Shown here: positions 8,001-16,187 of the stretch, one piece after another
How positions within the stretch are numbered: the stretch's first letter is position 1
How the letters are laid out: each line of letters opens with the position of its first letter
From: CAZTJA01 sp964613745
GTDB taxonomy: Bacteria > Desulfobacterota > Desulfomonilia > Desulfomonilales > Desulfomonilaceae
NCBI GenBank assembly: GCA_964613745.1
Contig: CAZTJA010000033.1
Span: 1 to 27,872 of the forward strand
Length of the DNA: 27,872 nucleotides
Direction of reading: 5' to 3'
Program-made: the position numbers and the translations under genes
The notes under the pieces: generated by a model
What the model was told of the DNA's origin: nothing
Database searches by the model: none
What the model saw: only the letters and a program-made list of their open reading frames with translations

Positions 8001-11000
8001 AAAAGAGAAAAGAGTGCGACTCAAGCAGTCGTAGGGAATTCTTGGTTGGCGGGGCTCTCCTGGGAGCAGCCTATGCAGCACCCGCTTCACACGCCTCGGC
8101 AGCTAACCAGACGGACAATAAGGCTATCTTGAACAGCCGGCGACCCGACATCCCTTATGAACTCATCAAACCGACAAATCACATTCAAACGGCGTGCCTC
8201 CAGTGCAACACGGGATGCGGTATTACGTGCAAAGTTCAAAACGGCATAATTACAAAAATAGACGGAAATCCATACAATCCGTGGACACTTTTGCCGCATT
8301 TGCCATATGCAACTCACCCGGAGGTAGCCGCTGCCGTGGACGGATCTATTTGTCCGAAAGGTCAGGCCGGCATGCAATCGGCCTATGATCCTTATCGGAT
8401 AAGGAAAGTATTCAAACGGGCAGGGAAACGGGGGGAAAACAAATGGACAACGATTCCATTCGATCAAGCCGTGAGGGAAATTTGTGATGGTGGAAAGCTG
8501 TTCTCTTCGGTACCGGGAGAAGAGAATAGAGAAGTGGAAGGATTAGTTAAGCTGATGGCCTTAAAAGATTCCAAGGTTATTAAGGCCATGGGAAACGATG
8601 TAAAAGCAATATGGGATGAGAAAGATAAAGACAAGAAGAAGGTTCTCGTCGAGGAATTTAAATCCAAGTACTCAGAACATTTGGACAAACTGATTGATCC
8701 TGAACACCCCGACCTTGGACCAAAAAACAATCAGATCGTATGTTCATGGGGAAGGCTCAAAGCCGGCAGGGGAGAGCTTTATAAAAGGTTTGCGGACGGT
8801 TTGGGGACGGTGAATGCTCACGGCCATACTACCGTTTGCCAGGGATCTTTGTACTTTACCTGTAAGGCAATAAGTGAACAGTACGTTGATGGAAAATTCT
8901 CGGACGGGAAAAAATTCTATTGGCAGGCAGATACCGAGAACAGTCGATTTGTTCTATTCGTAGGGGCAAATCTCTTCGAGGCTAATTACGGTCCGCCGAA
9001 CAGGGCTATTCGTTTGACCGGCAACATTGTAAATGGACAAACCAGAATAGCGGTTGCAGATCCTCGGTTTTCAAAATTGGCGTCCAAGGCTTGGAGATGG
9101 CTGCCTCTCAAACCGGGGACCGATGCGGCACTGGCCCTGGGGATGATGCGTTGGATCATTGACAACAAGAGGTACGATGCAAAGTTCTTGTCTTGCGCTA
9201 ACAAGGCCGCTGCGATTCAAGCCGAAGAAAATAGCTGGACCAACGCAACGTGGCTCGTTGAAGTGAAAGACGGCAAACCGGGTAAGTTTGTGAGGGCTGC
9301 AGATGCGGGGTTTGGTCAGCCTGAGACGAGAAAAACGAAAGACGGCAAAGAATATCAAGAGAAATTCTTTCTAACAATGATCAATGGGCAACCTGTTCCA
9401 TTAGATCCGAACGATGACAAAGTTCCTGTCACCGGAGATTTGTTCGTAAATACACAGTTGGCAAATGGAACAGCCGTAAAAAGTGGTCTGCAAATCCTCC
9501 TCGAAGAATGTCATAAGCACTCTATTAGGGAATGGGCGGAAATCGCGGGGGTGAATGAAGCCGACTTAATTGCGGTATCCCGGGAACTTACGAATCACGG
9601 CAAAAGAGCGGCTGTGGATATCCACAGAGGGCCTGCACAGCATACGAATGGATTCTATAACGTACTTGCATGGATGACCTTGAATATGCTTCTAGGGAAT
9701 TTTGATGCCGCCGGCGGGATGATCAAGGCAACCACGTACGATATTATGGGTAAAGGTAAACTCTTTGAACTGGCTTCTCATCCAGGTAAACCCGGGGGTT
9801 TTGGGGTAAGTTCCATCCGCCACGGAATTGATTACGAGAAAACAACCTTGTTTTCGGGTTACCCGGCAAAGCGCAACTGGTATCCTTTGAGCAGCGACAT
9901 TTACGAGGAGATAATACCTTCAATCGGTGATGCTTACCCCTATCCGGTTAAAGTGTTGTTCATGTACATGGGAGCGCCGACCTATTCATTGCCCGCAGGC
10001 CAGACGAACATCGAGATACTCGCCGACACAAAAAAGCTTCCATTATTCATTGCCAATGACATTCTGGTGGGAACGACTTCGATGTACGCAGATTATATTT
10101 TCCCCGATCTGTCTTTTCTCGAGAGGTGGGAGTTCCAGGGGAGCCATCCTTCCATGCCGAATAAGGTGCAGCCCATCCGGCAACCTGCAATGGCGCCGAT
10201 CCCGGAAAATTGCGTTGTGTATGGAAACAAAATTCCCATGAGTTTTGAAGCAATGCTCTTTGCTATTGCCGAGCGTCTCAAATTGTCGGGCTTCGGTGAA
10301 AATGCGTTCGGTCAGGGAATGGATTTGAAACACCCGGATGACTTTTACCTACGTGCAGTAGCCAATTTGGCGAATGGTGAAAAGCCGGATGGATCACAGA
10401 ACGTTCCTGATGCAAATGAAGCCGAGATGAAGATATTCCGACAGGCTCGACGTTTTCTCCCGGACGGAGTTTACTCGGAAGAGCGTTGGCAAAAAATTGT
10501 CGGAGAAAAGATGTGGCCCAAAGTTGTGTACGTACTCAATCGTGGGGGACGCTTCGAGGACCACGCGAAGGCATATAAAGGGAATCGTGTGGCCCACCCG
10601 TATGGGGCGCTGCTGAATTTGTATCAGGAGAAAACTGCCGGCACGACTCATGCCGGGACGGGAAAACGTAATTTGGGCTTTGCATCCGATATTCCCATCC
10701 AGGATTATCACGGCAACAAACCCGGTGCATTGTCAAAGGATTACAATCTGGACTTGATCACACATAGATCAATAGTCCATACGAAATCCCGAACAATAGT
10801 TGATCCGTGGTTGCATCCATTGATGCCGGAAAATGGAATATTAATCAATCCGGTGGATGCCAAAAAACTGGGCCTCAAATCCGGTCAATTAGTCAAAGTT
10901 GTGAGCGCAACGTGCCCAACCGGGGAATGGGATTTGGGTGCAGGTCAAAAGAAACCAATGTTGGGTAAAGTAATCTTTTCTCACACCATGAGACCGGGGG

Positions 11001-11218
11001 TAACGAGTTTCGCATTGGGGTTTGGACACTGGGCAACGGGTGCCGCTGATTTCACCATTGACGGTCACGTCATTAAGGGTGAACCGATCAGGGGAAACGG
11101 AGTCCATGCAAATGCCGCAATGTGGATAGATCCTGCGCTCAAGAATACCTGCATGCTTGATCCTGTCGGAGGCAGCGTCAGTTTTTACGATACAAAGATC
11201 AGGTTAGTGCCGGTGTGA
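7997..11218 (+). CDS. Tat-exported molybdopterin oxidoreductase catalytic subunit, tetrathionate/selenate reductase-like (TtrA/SrdA type)
   Basis: This 1073-residue catalytic subunit of the DMSO-reductase superfamily starts with a Tat signal (SRREFLVGG) followed by a hydrophobic stretch ending ASHASA. An N-terminal [4Fe-4S] site is formed by C67-x2-C70-x3-C74 and C119 in SICPKGQAG. The likely Mo ligand is C281 in HTTVCQGS. Bis-MGD contacts are suggested by FVGANLFEANYG and the C-terminal substrate-domain segments such as HPLMPENGILINPVDAKKLGL. The length and the insert around residues 165-245 (including DPEHPDLGPK) resemble TtrA-type enzymes, which run near 1020 residues, rather than ArrA or ArxA (about 830-850). 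The substrate is unresolved: tetrathionate is the default family guess, but neighbouring arsenic exporters, an AioX-like sensor and possible selenoprotein use make arsenic or selenium oxyanions possible. Confidence 0.85.
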   Translation: MKKRKECDSSSRREFLVGGALLGAAYAAPASHASAANQTDNKAILNSRRPDIPYELIKPTNHIQTACLQCNTGCGITCKVQNGIITKIDGNPYNPWTLLPHLPYATHPEVAAAVDGSICPKGQAGMQSAYDPYRIRKVFKRAGKRGENKWTTIPFDQAVREICDGGKLFSSVPGEENREVEGLVKLMALKDSKVIKAMGNDVKAIWDEKDKDKKKVLVEEFKSKYSEHLDKLIDPEHPDLGPKNNQIVCSWGRLKAGRGELYKRFADGLGTVNAHGHTTVCQGSLYFTCKAISEQYVDGKFSDGKKFYWQADTENSRFVLFVGANLFEANYGPPNRAIRLTGNIVNGQTRIAVADPRFSKLASKAWRWLPLKPGTDAALALGMMRWIIDNKRYDAKFLSCANKAAAIQAEENSWTNATWLVEVKDGKPGKFVRAADAGFGQPETRKTKDGKEYQEKFFLTMINGQPVPLDPNDDKVPVTGDLFVNTQLANGTAVKSGLQILLEECHKHSIREWAEIAGVNEADLIAVSRELTNHGKRAAVDIHRGPAQHTNGFYNVLAWMTLNMLLGNFDAAGGMIKATTYDIMGKGKLFELASHPGKPGGFGVSSIRHGIDYEKTTLFSGYPAKRNWYPLSSDIYEEIIPSIGDAYPYPVKVLFMYMGAPTYSLPAGQTNIEILADTKKLPLFIANDILVGTTSMYADYIFPDLSFLERWEFQGSHPSMPNKVQPIRQPAMAPIPENCVVYGNKIPMSFEAMLFAIAERLKLSGFGENAFGQGMDLKHPDDFYLRAVANLANGEKPDGSQNVPDANEAEMKIFRQARRFLPDGVYSEERWQKIVGEKMWPKVVYVLNRGGRFEDHAKAYKGNRVAHPYGALLNLYQEKTAGTTHAGTGKRNLGFASDIPIQDYHGNKPGALSKDYNLDLITHRSIVHTKSRTIVDPWLHPLMPENGILINPVDAKKLGLKSGQLVKVVSATCPTGEWDLGAGQKKPMLGKVIFSHTMRPGVTSFALGFGHWATGAADFTIDGHVIKGEPIRGNGVHANAAMWIDPALKNTCMLDPVGGSVSFYDTKIRLVPV

Positions 11219-11224
11219 TGATAA

Positions 11225-11244
11225 GGGGCCTTGCAAAAGGCCCC
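11225..11244 (+). terminator. Strong stem-loop after the Mo-reductase operon
   Basis: GGGGCCTT and AAGGCCCC form a perfect 8-bp stem around a GCAA tetraloop, starting six bases after the stop codon. No U-tract follows, so it may stabilise the mRNA end or act as an imperfect terminator. A weaker AT-rich hairpin with a run of six T (11374-11394) lies 130 bases further on. Confidence 0.5.
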
Positions 11245-11373
11245 AATGCCAAGCCGGTACTTTGAGGGATAAATCAGCCCAATAAGCACCGGTTCATCGT
11301 GTTGAAAGCCGCTGTAACCTAAATTATGGAAAGAGTTTGAGTTAGTTGGCTGCTGGAATTTGCCTGAAGTTCG

Positions 11374-11394
11374 ATAATTTGCGAATTATTTTTT
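11374..11394 (+). terminator. Weak AT-rich hairpin with T-run
   Basis: ATAATT (11374-11379) and AATTAT (11384-11389) can pair around TGCG, and a run of six T follows. The stem is only six A/T pairs, so it is at best a weak backup terminator before the permease promoter. Confidence 0.2.
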
Positions 11395-11423
11395 GATGAG
11401 TCGATGTTTTAACGGAGAAGAAC

Positions 11424-11452
11424 TTGACAGAGCGAGGGGATGAGTTTACTAT
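11424..11452 (+). promoter_or_regulatory. Sigma-70-type promoter of the permease gene
   Basis: A perfect -35 TTGACA (11424-11429) is followed by a 17-base spacer and -10 TACTAT (11447-11452). The start codon of the permease is at 11530, leaving a leader of about 70 bases that contains a small hairpin, CTCGC-GTAA-GCGAG (11477-11490). Confidence 0.55.
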
Positions 11453-11465
11453 TTGACCGAATAGT
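11448..11465. promoter_or_regulatory. Inverted repeat over the -10 box, candidate operator
   Basis: ACTATT-N6-AATAGT is a perfect inverted repeat covering the -10 box and the expected transcript start. A repressor bound here would block the promoter. ArsR/SmtB-type repressors use sites in this position, but no such regulator gene is in the window, so the identity of the binder is unknown. Confidence 0.35.
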
Positions 11466-11529
11466 GAAATACCGCCCTCGCGTAAGCGAGCTTGGTGTAT
11501 TACTTCCAATCTTCCCGTAAGAGGATACC

Positions 11530-12939
11530 ATGGCTCCCGAAAAACAAACATCCGGACTTGAACCAATTGCAAATTCAGCATCAACTTTTTCCCGGTCCCC
11601 CATTGACGCAATAATGAACAGCCGTTTTGTAGAATATTGGCAAGGGGAATGGAAGCCCTTAGCGGTAATTGTAAGCGTATTTCTCATTTGTTATTACTTG
11701 CCGGTCGGCAACGTTCGTTTCGACAATGCCGTGATGGAAGCGTTCCATCTCGTTAAATGGTATGCCCAGGAACATGTGTTGCTCTGTCTGGTGCCGGCTT
11801 TTTTTATCGCAGGTGCAATAGGGGTGTTTGTCAGCCAGGAAGGAGTAATGAAATACCTCGGGCCGACCGCTTCGAAATGGATAGCTTATCCGGTGGCATC
11901 GGTTTCAGGAACGGTCTTGGCGGTTTGCTCGTGTACCGTCTTGCCTCTCTTTGCAGGCATATGGACCCGGGGCGCCGGACTCGGACCGGCTTCCGCCTTC
12001 TTGTATTCAGGACCGGCGATCAACGTCTTAGCAATAATCCTCACGGCCCGGATTCTCGGCGTAGAACTCGGCATAGCCAGGGCAGTGGGTGCCGTTTCTT
12101 TCAGTGTCATAATCGGTCTCCTGATGCACCTTATTTTCCGCAGAGAGGAAGAAGAACGAACGGAGGCCAATCTTGCCGCCATGGCCGGAATGAATCACGA
12201 TATCAGACCATTGTGGCAGACTTCGATCTATTTTGCTCTCATGATCGGCGTTCTCGTATTTGCAAATTGGGGTAAACCGGATAGCCAGGAAGGTCTTTGG
12301 TGGTCCATATATTCCTCAAAGTGGATTATTGCATCCTTGCTGGGCCTTGGATTTGCCGGAGCCCTAGTGGCATGGTTTGGACTCCCTATCTGGAAAATGG
12401 CAATTTCCATCGTCATGGTCGGCATTTTCGCATGGTCCTTTCCCGAGGATCCTCTTGTGCCTTTCACTGTAGGGGTAATAGCATTGTCCGTAATGGCAAC
12501 CACATCTGAAGGTGAAACCGAAGATTGGTTCAACGAGTCCTGGGGATTCGCCAAGCAGATTATGCCGTTGCTGCTGATAGGTGTTCTGGTTGCAGGCTTT
12601 CTACTCGGGCGTCCCGACAAGGAGGGCTTGATACCCAACGAATGGATTGCGTGGGCATTGGGCGGCAATTCAGTTGGGTCAAACGCATTAGCATCCGTTG
12701 CGGGCGCATTCATGTATTTTGCCACGTTAACGGAAGTCCCGATAGTGCAAGGTCTCATCGGCAGCGGCATGGGAAAAGGTCCTGCCTTGGCCTTGCTGTT
12801 GGCCGGTCCTGCTCTCTCTTTACCCAGCATGCTGGTAATAAACAGCGTCATGGGGTTCAAAAAAACCTTTGTTTTCGTCATATTAGTATGTGTGCTATCG
12901 ACAATTGCCGGACTCTTATTCGGAGCTTTTGTCGATTAG
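11530..12939 (+). CDS. ArsP/YraQ-type (DUF318) membrane permease
   Basis: This is a 469-residue polytopic membrane protein with about ten hydrophobic segments in two halves. Diagnostic patches are GTVLAVCSCTVLPLFAGIW, with C133 and C135, and the late block TLTEVPIVQGLIGSGMGKGP followed by LLAGPALSLPSM. The family includes ArsP, which exports trivalent organoarsenicals, and many uncharacterised permeases, often near arsenic or redox-thiol genes. The CSC pair in a membrane segment could bind a soft metalloid. It is longer than ArsP (about 300-350 residues), mainly because of an N-terminal extension and a central loop (EEEERTEANLAAMAG). GAGG lies a few bases before the ATG, and the gene has its own promoter. 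The substrate is not proven; efflux of a metalloid or organometalloid is the inference. Confidence 0.75.
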   Translation: MAPEKQTSGLEPIANSASTFSRSPIDAIMNSRFVEYWQGEWKPLAVIVSVFLICYYLPVGNVRFDNAVMEAFHLVKWYAQEHVLLCLVPAFFIAGAIGVFVSQEGVMKYLGPTASKWIAYPVASVSGTVLAVCSCTVLPLFAGIWTRGAGLGPASAFLYSGPAINVLAIILTARILGVELGIARAVGAVSFSVIIGLLMHLIFRREEEERTEANLAAMAGMNHDIRPLWQTSIYFALMIGVLVFANWGKPDSQEGLWWSIYSSKWIIASLLGLGFAGALVAWFGLPIWKMAISIVMVGIFAWSFPEDPLVPFTVGVIALSVMATTSEGETEDWFNESWGFAKQIMPLLLIGVLVAGFLLGRPDKEGLIPNEWIAWALGGNSVGSNALASVAGAFMYFATLTEVPIVQGLIGSGMGKGPALALLLAGPALSLPSMLVINSVMGFKKTFVFVILVCVLSTIAGLLFGAFVD

Positions 12940-12955
12940 TAGATTTGACTGGTTT

Positions 12956-12990
12956 ACTCCCAAGTTTTCATGGTAGGAAGACTTGGGAGT
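12956..12990 (+). terminator. Perfect 10-bp stem-loop after the permease gene
   Basis: ACTCCCAAGT (12956-12965) and ACTTGGGAGT (12981-12990) are fully complementary, with a 15-base loop, 17 bases after the stop codon. No U-run follows. It may be a processing or stabilising hairpin, or a factor-assisted terminator separating the permease from the next gene. Confidence 0.45.
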
Positions 12991-13200
12991 TCCAGCAGGC
13001 CGACTTGCCTCACGATGAATACAGTGAATGCAGTTCTTCGAGCCTTATTTATCTATTTTGCCAAATTGTGTATTGACGGGTCATGTTGTTGGTGTTACAA
13101 AAGGAAATAGATGCAGAATCCTTGAACCGTAACTTTAGTATCATCACCTAGCTTTGTCGCATTAAGATCGAATCGGAGTGTTGCAGCGGCAGTAACAAAC

Positions 13201-13650
13201 ATGAAGAAGTTCACAGCTTACAAAAGAACTGCCGGAATCATCATGGTAATTATGATGAGTTTGCACATATTCAGTGGTTTACGTCTTTTCTGCGGAAGTG
13301 CGTATTCGAAAATTGGAAGCTCTCATTTACCAATCAGAGCTTCTGTTGACGTTTTGCGTACAGGCGATTCGGATAATGAAATTGCTCTTGGTCAAGGCAA
13401 CCCTCAATGCAGTTGCAAAAAGCAGAAGAAATGCACCCCGACCCCGAGGATAATAGCCAATTCGAATACTCTACCGAGATTTGCTCAGCAGCAGAGTGAA
13501 ATGCGGTCCGAGAGGCATCACCTCTCATGCTCTGCGGATGCCGTTCATGATTTCAGGACCAGAGGTGATCCCGTCTTGCTCACTGCAGAACAGTCCCTGC
13601 CGTTTTCTATGGCTTCACATGTGAGCCAAACCTGCGTTCTACGGATTTGA
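13201..13650 (+). CDS. Small exported Cys-rich hypothetical protein
   Basis: This encodes 149 residues. A positively charged start followed by TAGIIMVIMMSLHIFSGLRLF gives a signal peptide or single membrane anchor. The centre carries a compact motif, QCSCKKQKKCTP (about residues 74-85), with three Cys and many Lys, followed by PRIIANSN. Single Cys occur near 110 and 146. I do not recognise the family, though similar Cys-Lys motifs occur, from memory, in short proteins of metal-respiring Desulfobacterota. No good Shine-Dalgarno sequence precedes the ATG, so start and expression are less certain. It lies between the permease and the periplasmic rhodanese, which suggests a periplasmic metalloid- or thiol-related role. 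That role is inference only. Confidence 0.5.
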   Translation: MKKFTAYKRTAGIIMVIMMSLHIFSGLRLFCGSAYSKIGSSHLPIRASVDVLRTGDSDNEIALGQGNPQCSCKKQKKCTPTPRIIANSNTLPRFAQQQSEMRSERHHLSCSADAVHDFRTRGDPVLLTAEQSLPFSMASHVSQTCVLRI

Positions 13651-13795
13651 TATAAGTCTTCATTCATCTGTTTCTCGTTTCCATCGTATTTTAGATCAAG
13701 TTGCAAATGCCTTGCTGCATGTGGTGCACTTTAGCATTGTTGTAAATGTGATGTGCATAACGGCATTTGGTCATCGCTCTATGGTGAAGGAGTAA

Positions 13796-14842
13796 TTGAA
13801 CTTGAACAAACATATCGCATCATTCTTGTTGGGGATCATTTGTGCAAGACGGTTGATCGTTGCAATCGCAATTTGTGGCTTCATGTGTTCGGCTGCATCG
13901 GCGATTGACAACGGTGGATATAAAAACACCGATTTTATCGTAAGCACACAGTGGCTGCAGGATCACCTGAACGATCCGAAGGTAAAGATTCTTGATCGAC
14001 AAGATGTCGAACCGGAAGAGACGTTTTACGCAGAAGGACATATCCCAAACTCCATAAGGATGACTACCGACGTGATTAAGGGCGTGAGACTGGGAATCCA
14101 GGAAATGTTGGTAGTCAAAGATCTCATCACATTTCTTGAGGCAAACGGCATTTCTCCCGACGATCATGTTGTCATAGTCAGTCGATCAGATAGGTTTCCG
14201 GCGGCCACAAGGGTGTTTTGGGCATTGGAGTTGCTTGGTCACAAAAAAGCGGCGGTTTTGGATGGAGGCATCGATAAATGGAAAGCTGAAAATAGGCCTC
14301 TAAGTACTACCGTTCCGAAATTGGAGAAATCCACATATGAGGTACATTTACAGCGTCAAAAGCTTATGACCGGAGACGAGTTGGCAGGATATGTAGGAGC
14401 GTTCAAGGAATTGGGAATTGTAGTTGTCGATTCCCGACGCCCGGAAGAATATGCCGGCACTAAAATGAGTAGGGCTTCGGAAAAACTGGGACGCATTCCG
14501 GGGGCCACCGGCCTATTTTTCATGAGTATATTGACCGGTGAAAACTATAAGGAGTTTAAGACTGCTGATGACATTAAAAAATCTTTCGACGCTCATGGGA
14601 TAACGAACGATAAAATTAGCGTCTTTTCATGTGTCAGCGGTTGTTTTGGGACCGTGTTGTACTTTGGTGCTCGACTGCTGGATTTCCCAAAAGCGGCAGT
14701 GTACGACGGAGGATGGATCGAGTGGAGTAAGAAAGACTATCCCATCGAGGGTGGAGAGAGTAACAGCGGCAAAGAGCAAGTCCCCGAACAGAAAGCTGCA
14801 CCGCCGGCACGTAAACCGAGTATTCCGAGCCAAGGATGCTGA
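13796..14842 (+). CDS. Periplasmic two-domain rhodanese-type sulfurtransferase
   Basis: This 348-residue protein has an N-terminal signal peptide (hydrophobic 20-36, ending CSAASA) and two rhodanese domains. Domain 1 (about 45-170) has GHIPNSI and LDGGIDKWK, but its active-site loop reads VSRSDRF, without Cys, so it should be inactive. Domain 2 (about 185-318) has GRIPGAT, the loop FSCVSGCF with catalytic C279 and an additional C283, and YDGGWIEW. A Pro/Ala/Lys-rich tail ends in Cys (SQGC). Rhodaneses move sulfane sulfur, and a periplasmic one could handle sulfur from thiosulfate, polysulfide or polythionates, or selenium analogues. TTG codons at 13796 and 13802 are possible starts behind AAGGAG (13787-13792), the second being better spaced. 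The next gene, a thioredoxin, starts 35 bases after its stop. Confidence 0.85.
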   Translation: MNLNKHIASFLLGIICARRLIVAIAICGFMCSAASAIDNGGYKNTDFIVSTQWLQDHLNDPKVKILDRQDVEPEETFYAEGHIPNSIRMTTDVIKGVRLGIQEMLVVKDLITFLEANGISPDDHVVIVSRSDRFPAATRVFWALELLGHKKAAVLDGGIDKWKAENRPLSTTVPKLEKSTYEVHLQRQKLMTGDELAGYVGAFKELGIVVVDSRRPEEYAGTKMSRASEKLGRIPGATGLFFMSILTGENYKEFKTADDIKKSFDAHGITNDKISVFSCVSGCFGTVLYFGARLLDFPKAAVYDGGWIEWSKKDYPIEGGESNSGKEQVPEQKAAPPARKPSIPSQGC

Positions 14843-14877
14843 TTAGCAAAAAACATAAAGCTAGGAGATTAAGGATA

Positions 14878-15324
14878 ATGAAAAGAGTCGTTTTAGCAAT
14901 CGTCTTGGGAATTTTTGTAACGATTACCCTATCAATGAATTCTGTAGCAGCAGATCCAAAGATAAATCTTCAAACACTGATGTCCAAGAACGTCCCTATA
15001 CTTCTTGAGTTTGGGCGTGGTTGGTGCAAACCTTGTAAATACATGAAGCCGATTCTTGATGATGTGGCTCAGGCGTATTCCGGAAGGGCCATAGTCACAA
15101 CAGTCGACATGGATGTGAACAAGGATCTTGTCAAGGATTTCAAAATTCGACTCATGCCTACGCAGGTATTTTTAACTCCTGACGGCAAAGAGTTTTTCCG
15201 AAACGAAGGAACCCTTGAGAGGGACCAAATAGCTCAGGTGTTTGCGAAAATGGGCTTGCCTGTACCGTCACAAGGTGCTATTCCGGGCATGCAGCCACTG
15301 GCAATGGTTCCGAATGGACGTTGA
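14878..15324 (+). CDS. Periplasmic thioredoxin-like protein
   Basis: This encodes 148 residues from the ATG at 14878, which is preceded by AGGAG and AAGGA. An upstream in-frame ATG at 14836 would overlap the rhodanese end and spoil the signal sequence. A hydrophobic signal peptide (about 4-25) is followed by a thioredoxin fold with active site WCKPC (49-53) and the cis-Pro loop LMPTQVF (P94). The C-terminus carries a short Pro/Gly extension (IPGMQP). It should reduce disulfides or persulfides in the periplasm, drawing electrons from the CcdA-like protein encoded next. Likely partners are the rhodanese just upstream and the cytochrome downstream. This pairing is inferred from gene order. Confidence 0.88.
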   Translation: MKRVVLAIVLGIFVTITLSMNSVAADPKINLQTLMSKNVPILLEFGRGWCKPCKYMKPILDDVAQAYSGRAIVTTVDMDVNKDLVKDFKIRLMPTQVFLTPDGKEFFRNEGTLERDQIAQVFAKMGLPVPSQGAIPGMQPLAMVPNGR

Positions 15325-15457
15325 TTTCATTACAGATTACTTGCATAGGACAGGTCTCTTGGATTTTTTTTTGTTGAATGATTGAGGAATTCATTTGTCA
15401 ATAATAGAAGAGCATCCGGCGTCCACACACGATGGATTGCACATCAGGAGATAGCTT

Positions 15458-16168
15458 ATGGAATCAATTTTTGCTTTGGTACAACAGTGGGTCACTTCGG
15501 GCAGTCTCGGTTTAGCGGCGGGCGGAGCTTTCTTGGGGGGAGCTTTAACGGCAATGAACCCCTGTGTTCTCGTCATGGTACCGTTATTAATAGGTTTTAT
15601 TGGCGGCATGAAAGAAGACATCACGGCCTGGAGATCATTTTTATACACGTTGGTTTTCATCGTTGGGTTTAGCGTTGAATTGGCGATACTTTTTACGGTT
15701 GGACTTGCAGCGGCTCCTTTTCTTCAATCACCATACATGATTTACGTGGTGGCCGGTATCTGCGTATTGCTGGGACTTCATTTTATGGAAGTGTTTCAGT
15801 TCAGGCTTCCCATATCCCAAGAAAAGTTGCCCAAATACACAGGGTTTCTGGGGGCGGCCCTTTTCGGCTTTATGTTCGGCCTCGTTTCATTACCCTGCAC
15901 CGGGCCGGCCTTACTGTTGATCGTAAGCGTGATTCCCCTGAAAGGCGCCCTTTTCGGCGGTGTCATGATGGTTTTTTATGGGATAGGCCACTGCTTGTTG
16001 ATTTTGGCGGTGGGAACATCGGCCGGCGCCGCCAGGCATCTCATAAGCTCCACGAAAATGCATTCGGCTAATCTGATCCTCAAGAAGGCTGCAGGTGGGT
16101 TGCTGACTGCAGTCGGATTGTATATTGCCATTGGGGCACTCTTTCCAAGTATTGGGTTTGCTCTTTAA
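15458..16168 (+). CDS. CcdA/DsbD-type transmembrane thiol-disulfide reductant conductor
   Basis: This is a 236-residue membrane protein with about six helices. The two redox Cys expected for the CcdA/DsbD core are present: C36 in AMNPCVLVMVP and C147 in SLPCTGPALL, each at the start of a helix and flanked by Pro. The family carries reducing equivalents from cytoplasmic thioredoxin across the membrane to periplasmic thioredoxin-like proteins, for cytochrome c maturation or substrate repair. CAGGAG lies seven bases before the ATG. Its position between a periplasmic thioredoxin and a multiheme cytochrome makes the thioredoxin the likely acceptor. It ends 20 bases before the predicted GTG start of the cytochrome. 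Confidence 0.88.
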   Translation: MESIFALVQQWVTSGSLGLAAGGAFLGGALTAMNPCVLVMVPLLIGFIGGMKEDITAWRSFLYTLVFIVGFSVELAILFTVGLAAAPFLQSPYMIYVVAGICVLLGLHFMEVFQFRLPISQEKLPKYTGFLGAALFGFMFGLVSLPCTGPALLLIVSVIPLKGALFGGVMMVFYGIGHCLLILAVGTSAGAARHLISSTKMHSANLILKKAAGGLLTAVGLYIAIGALFPSIGFAL

Positions 16169-16187
16169 TATTGCTGAATTCAAGTTC

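Noticed and set aside
7997..11218. Arsenate reductase ArrA or arsenite oxidase ArxA
   Set aside because: The arsenic neighbours invite it, but the protein is over 200 residues longer than ArrA/ArxA and has TtrA-like inserts and gene order with an NrfD subunit.
12228..12881. 217-codon ORF on the minus strand
   Set aside because: It lies wholly inside the permease gene on the other strand and reads as low-complexity Pro/Thr/Ala-rich sequence typical of a shadow frame.
12525..13076. 183-codon plus-strand ORF running past the permease end
   Set aside because: Most of it is an alternative frame of the permease. The remaining part spans the stem-loop and has no ribosome binding site or recognisable protein character.
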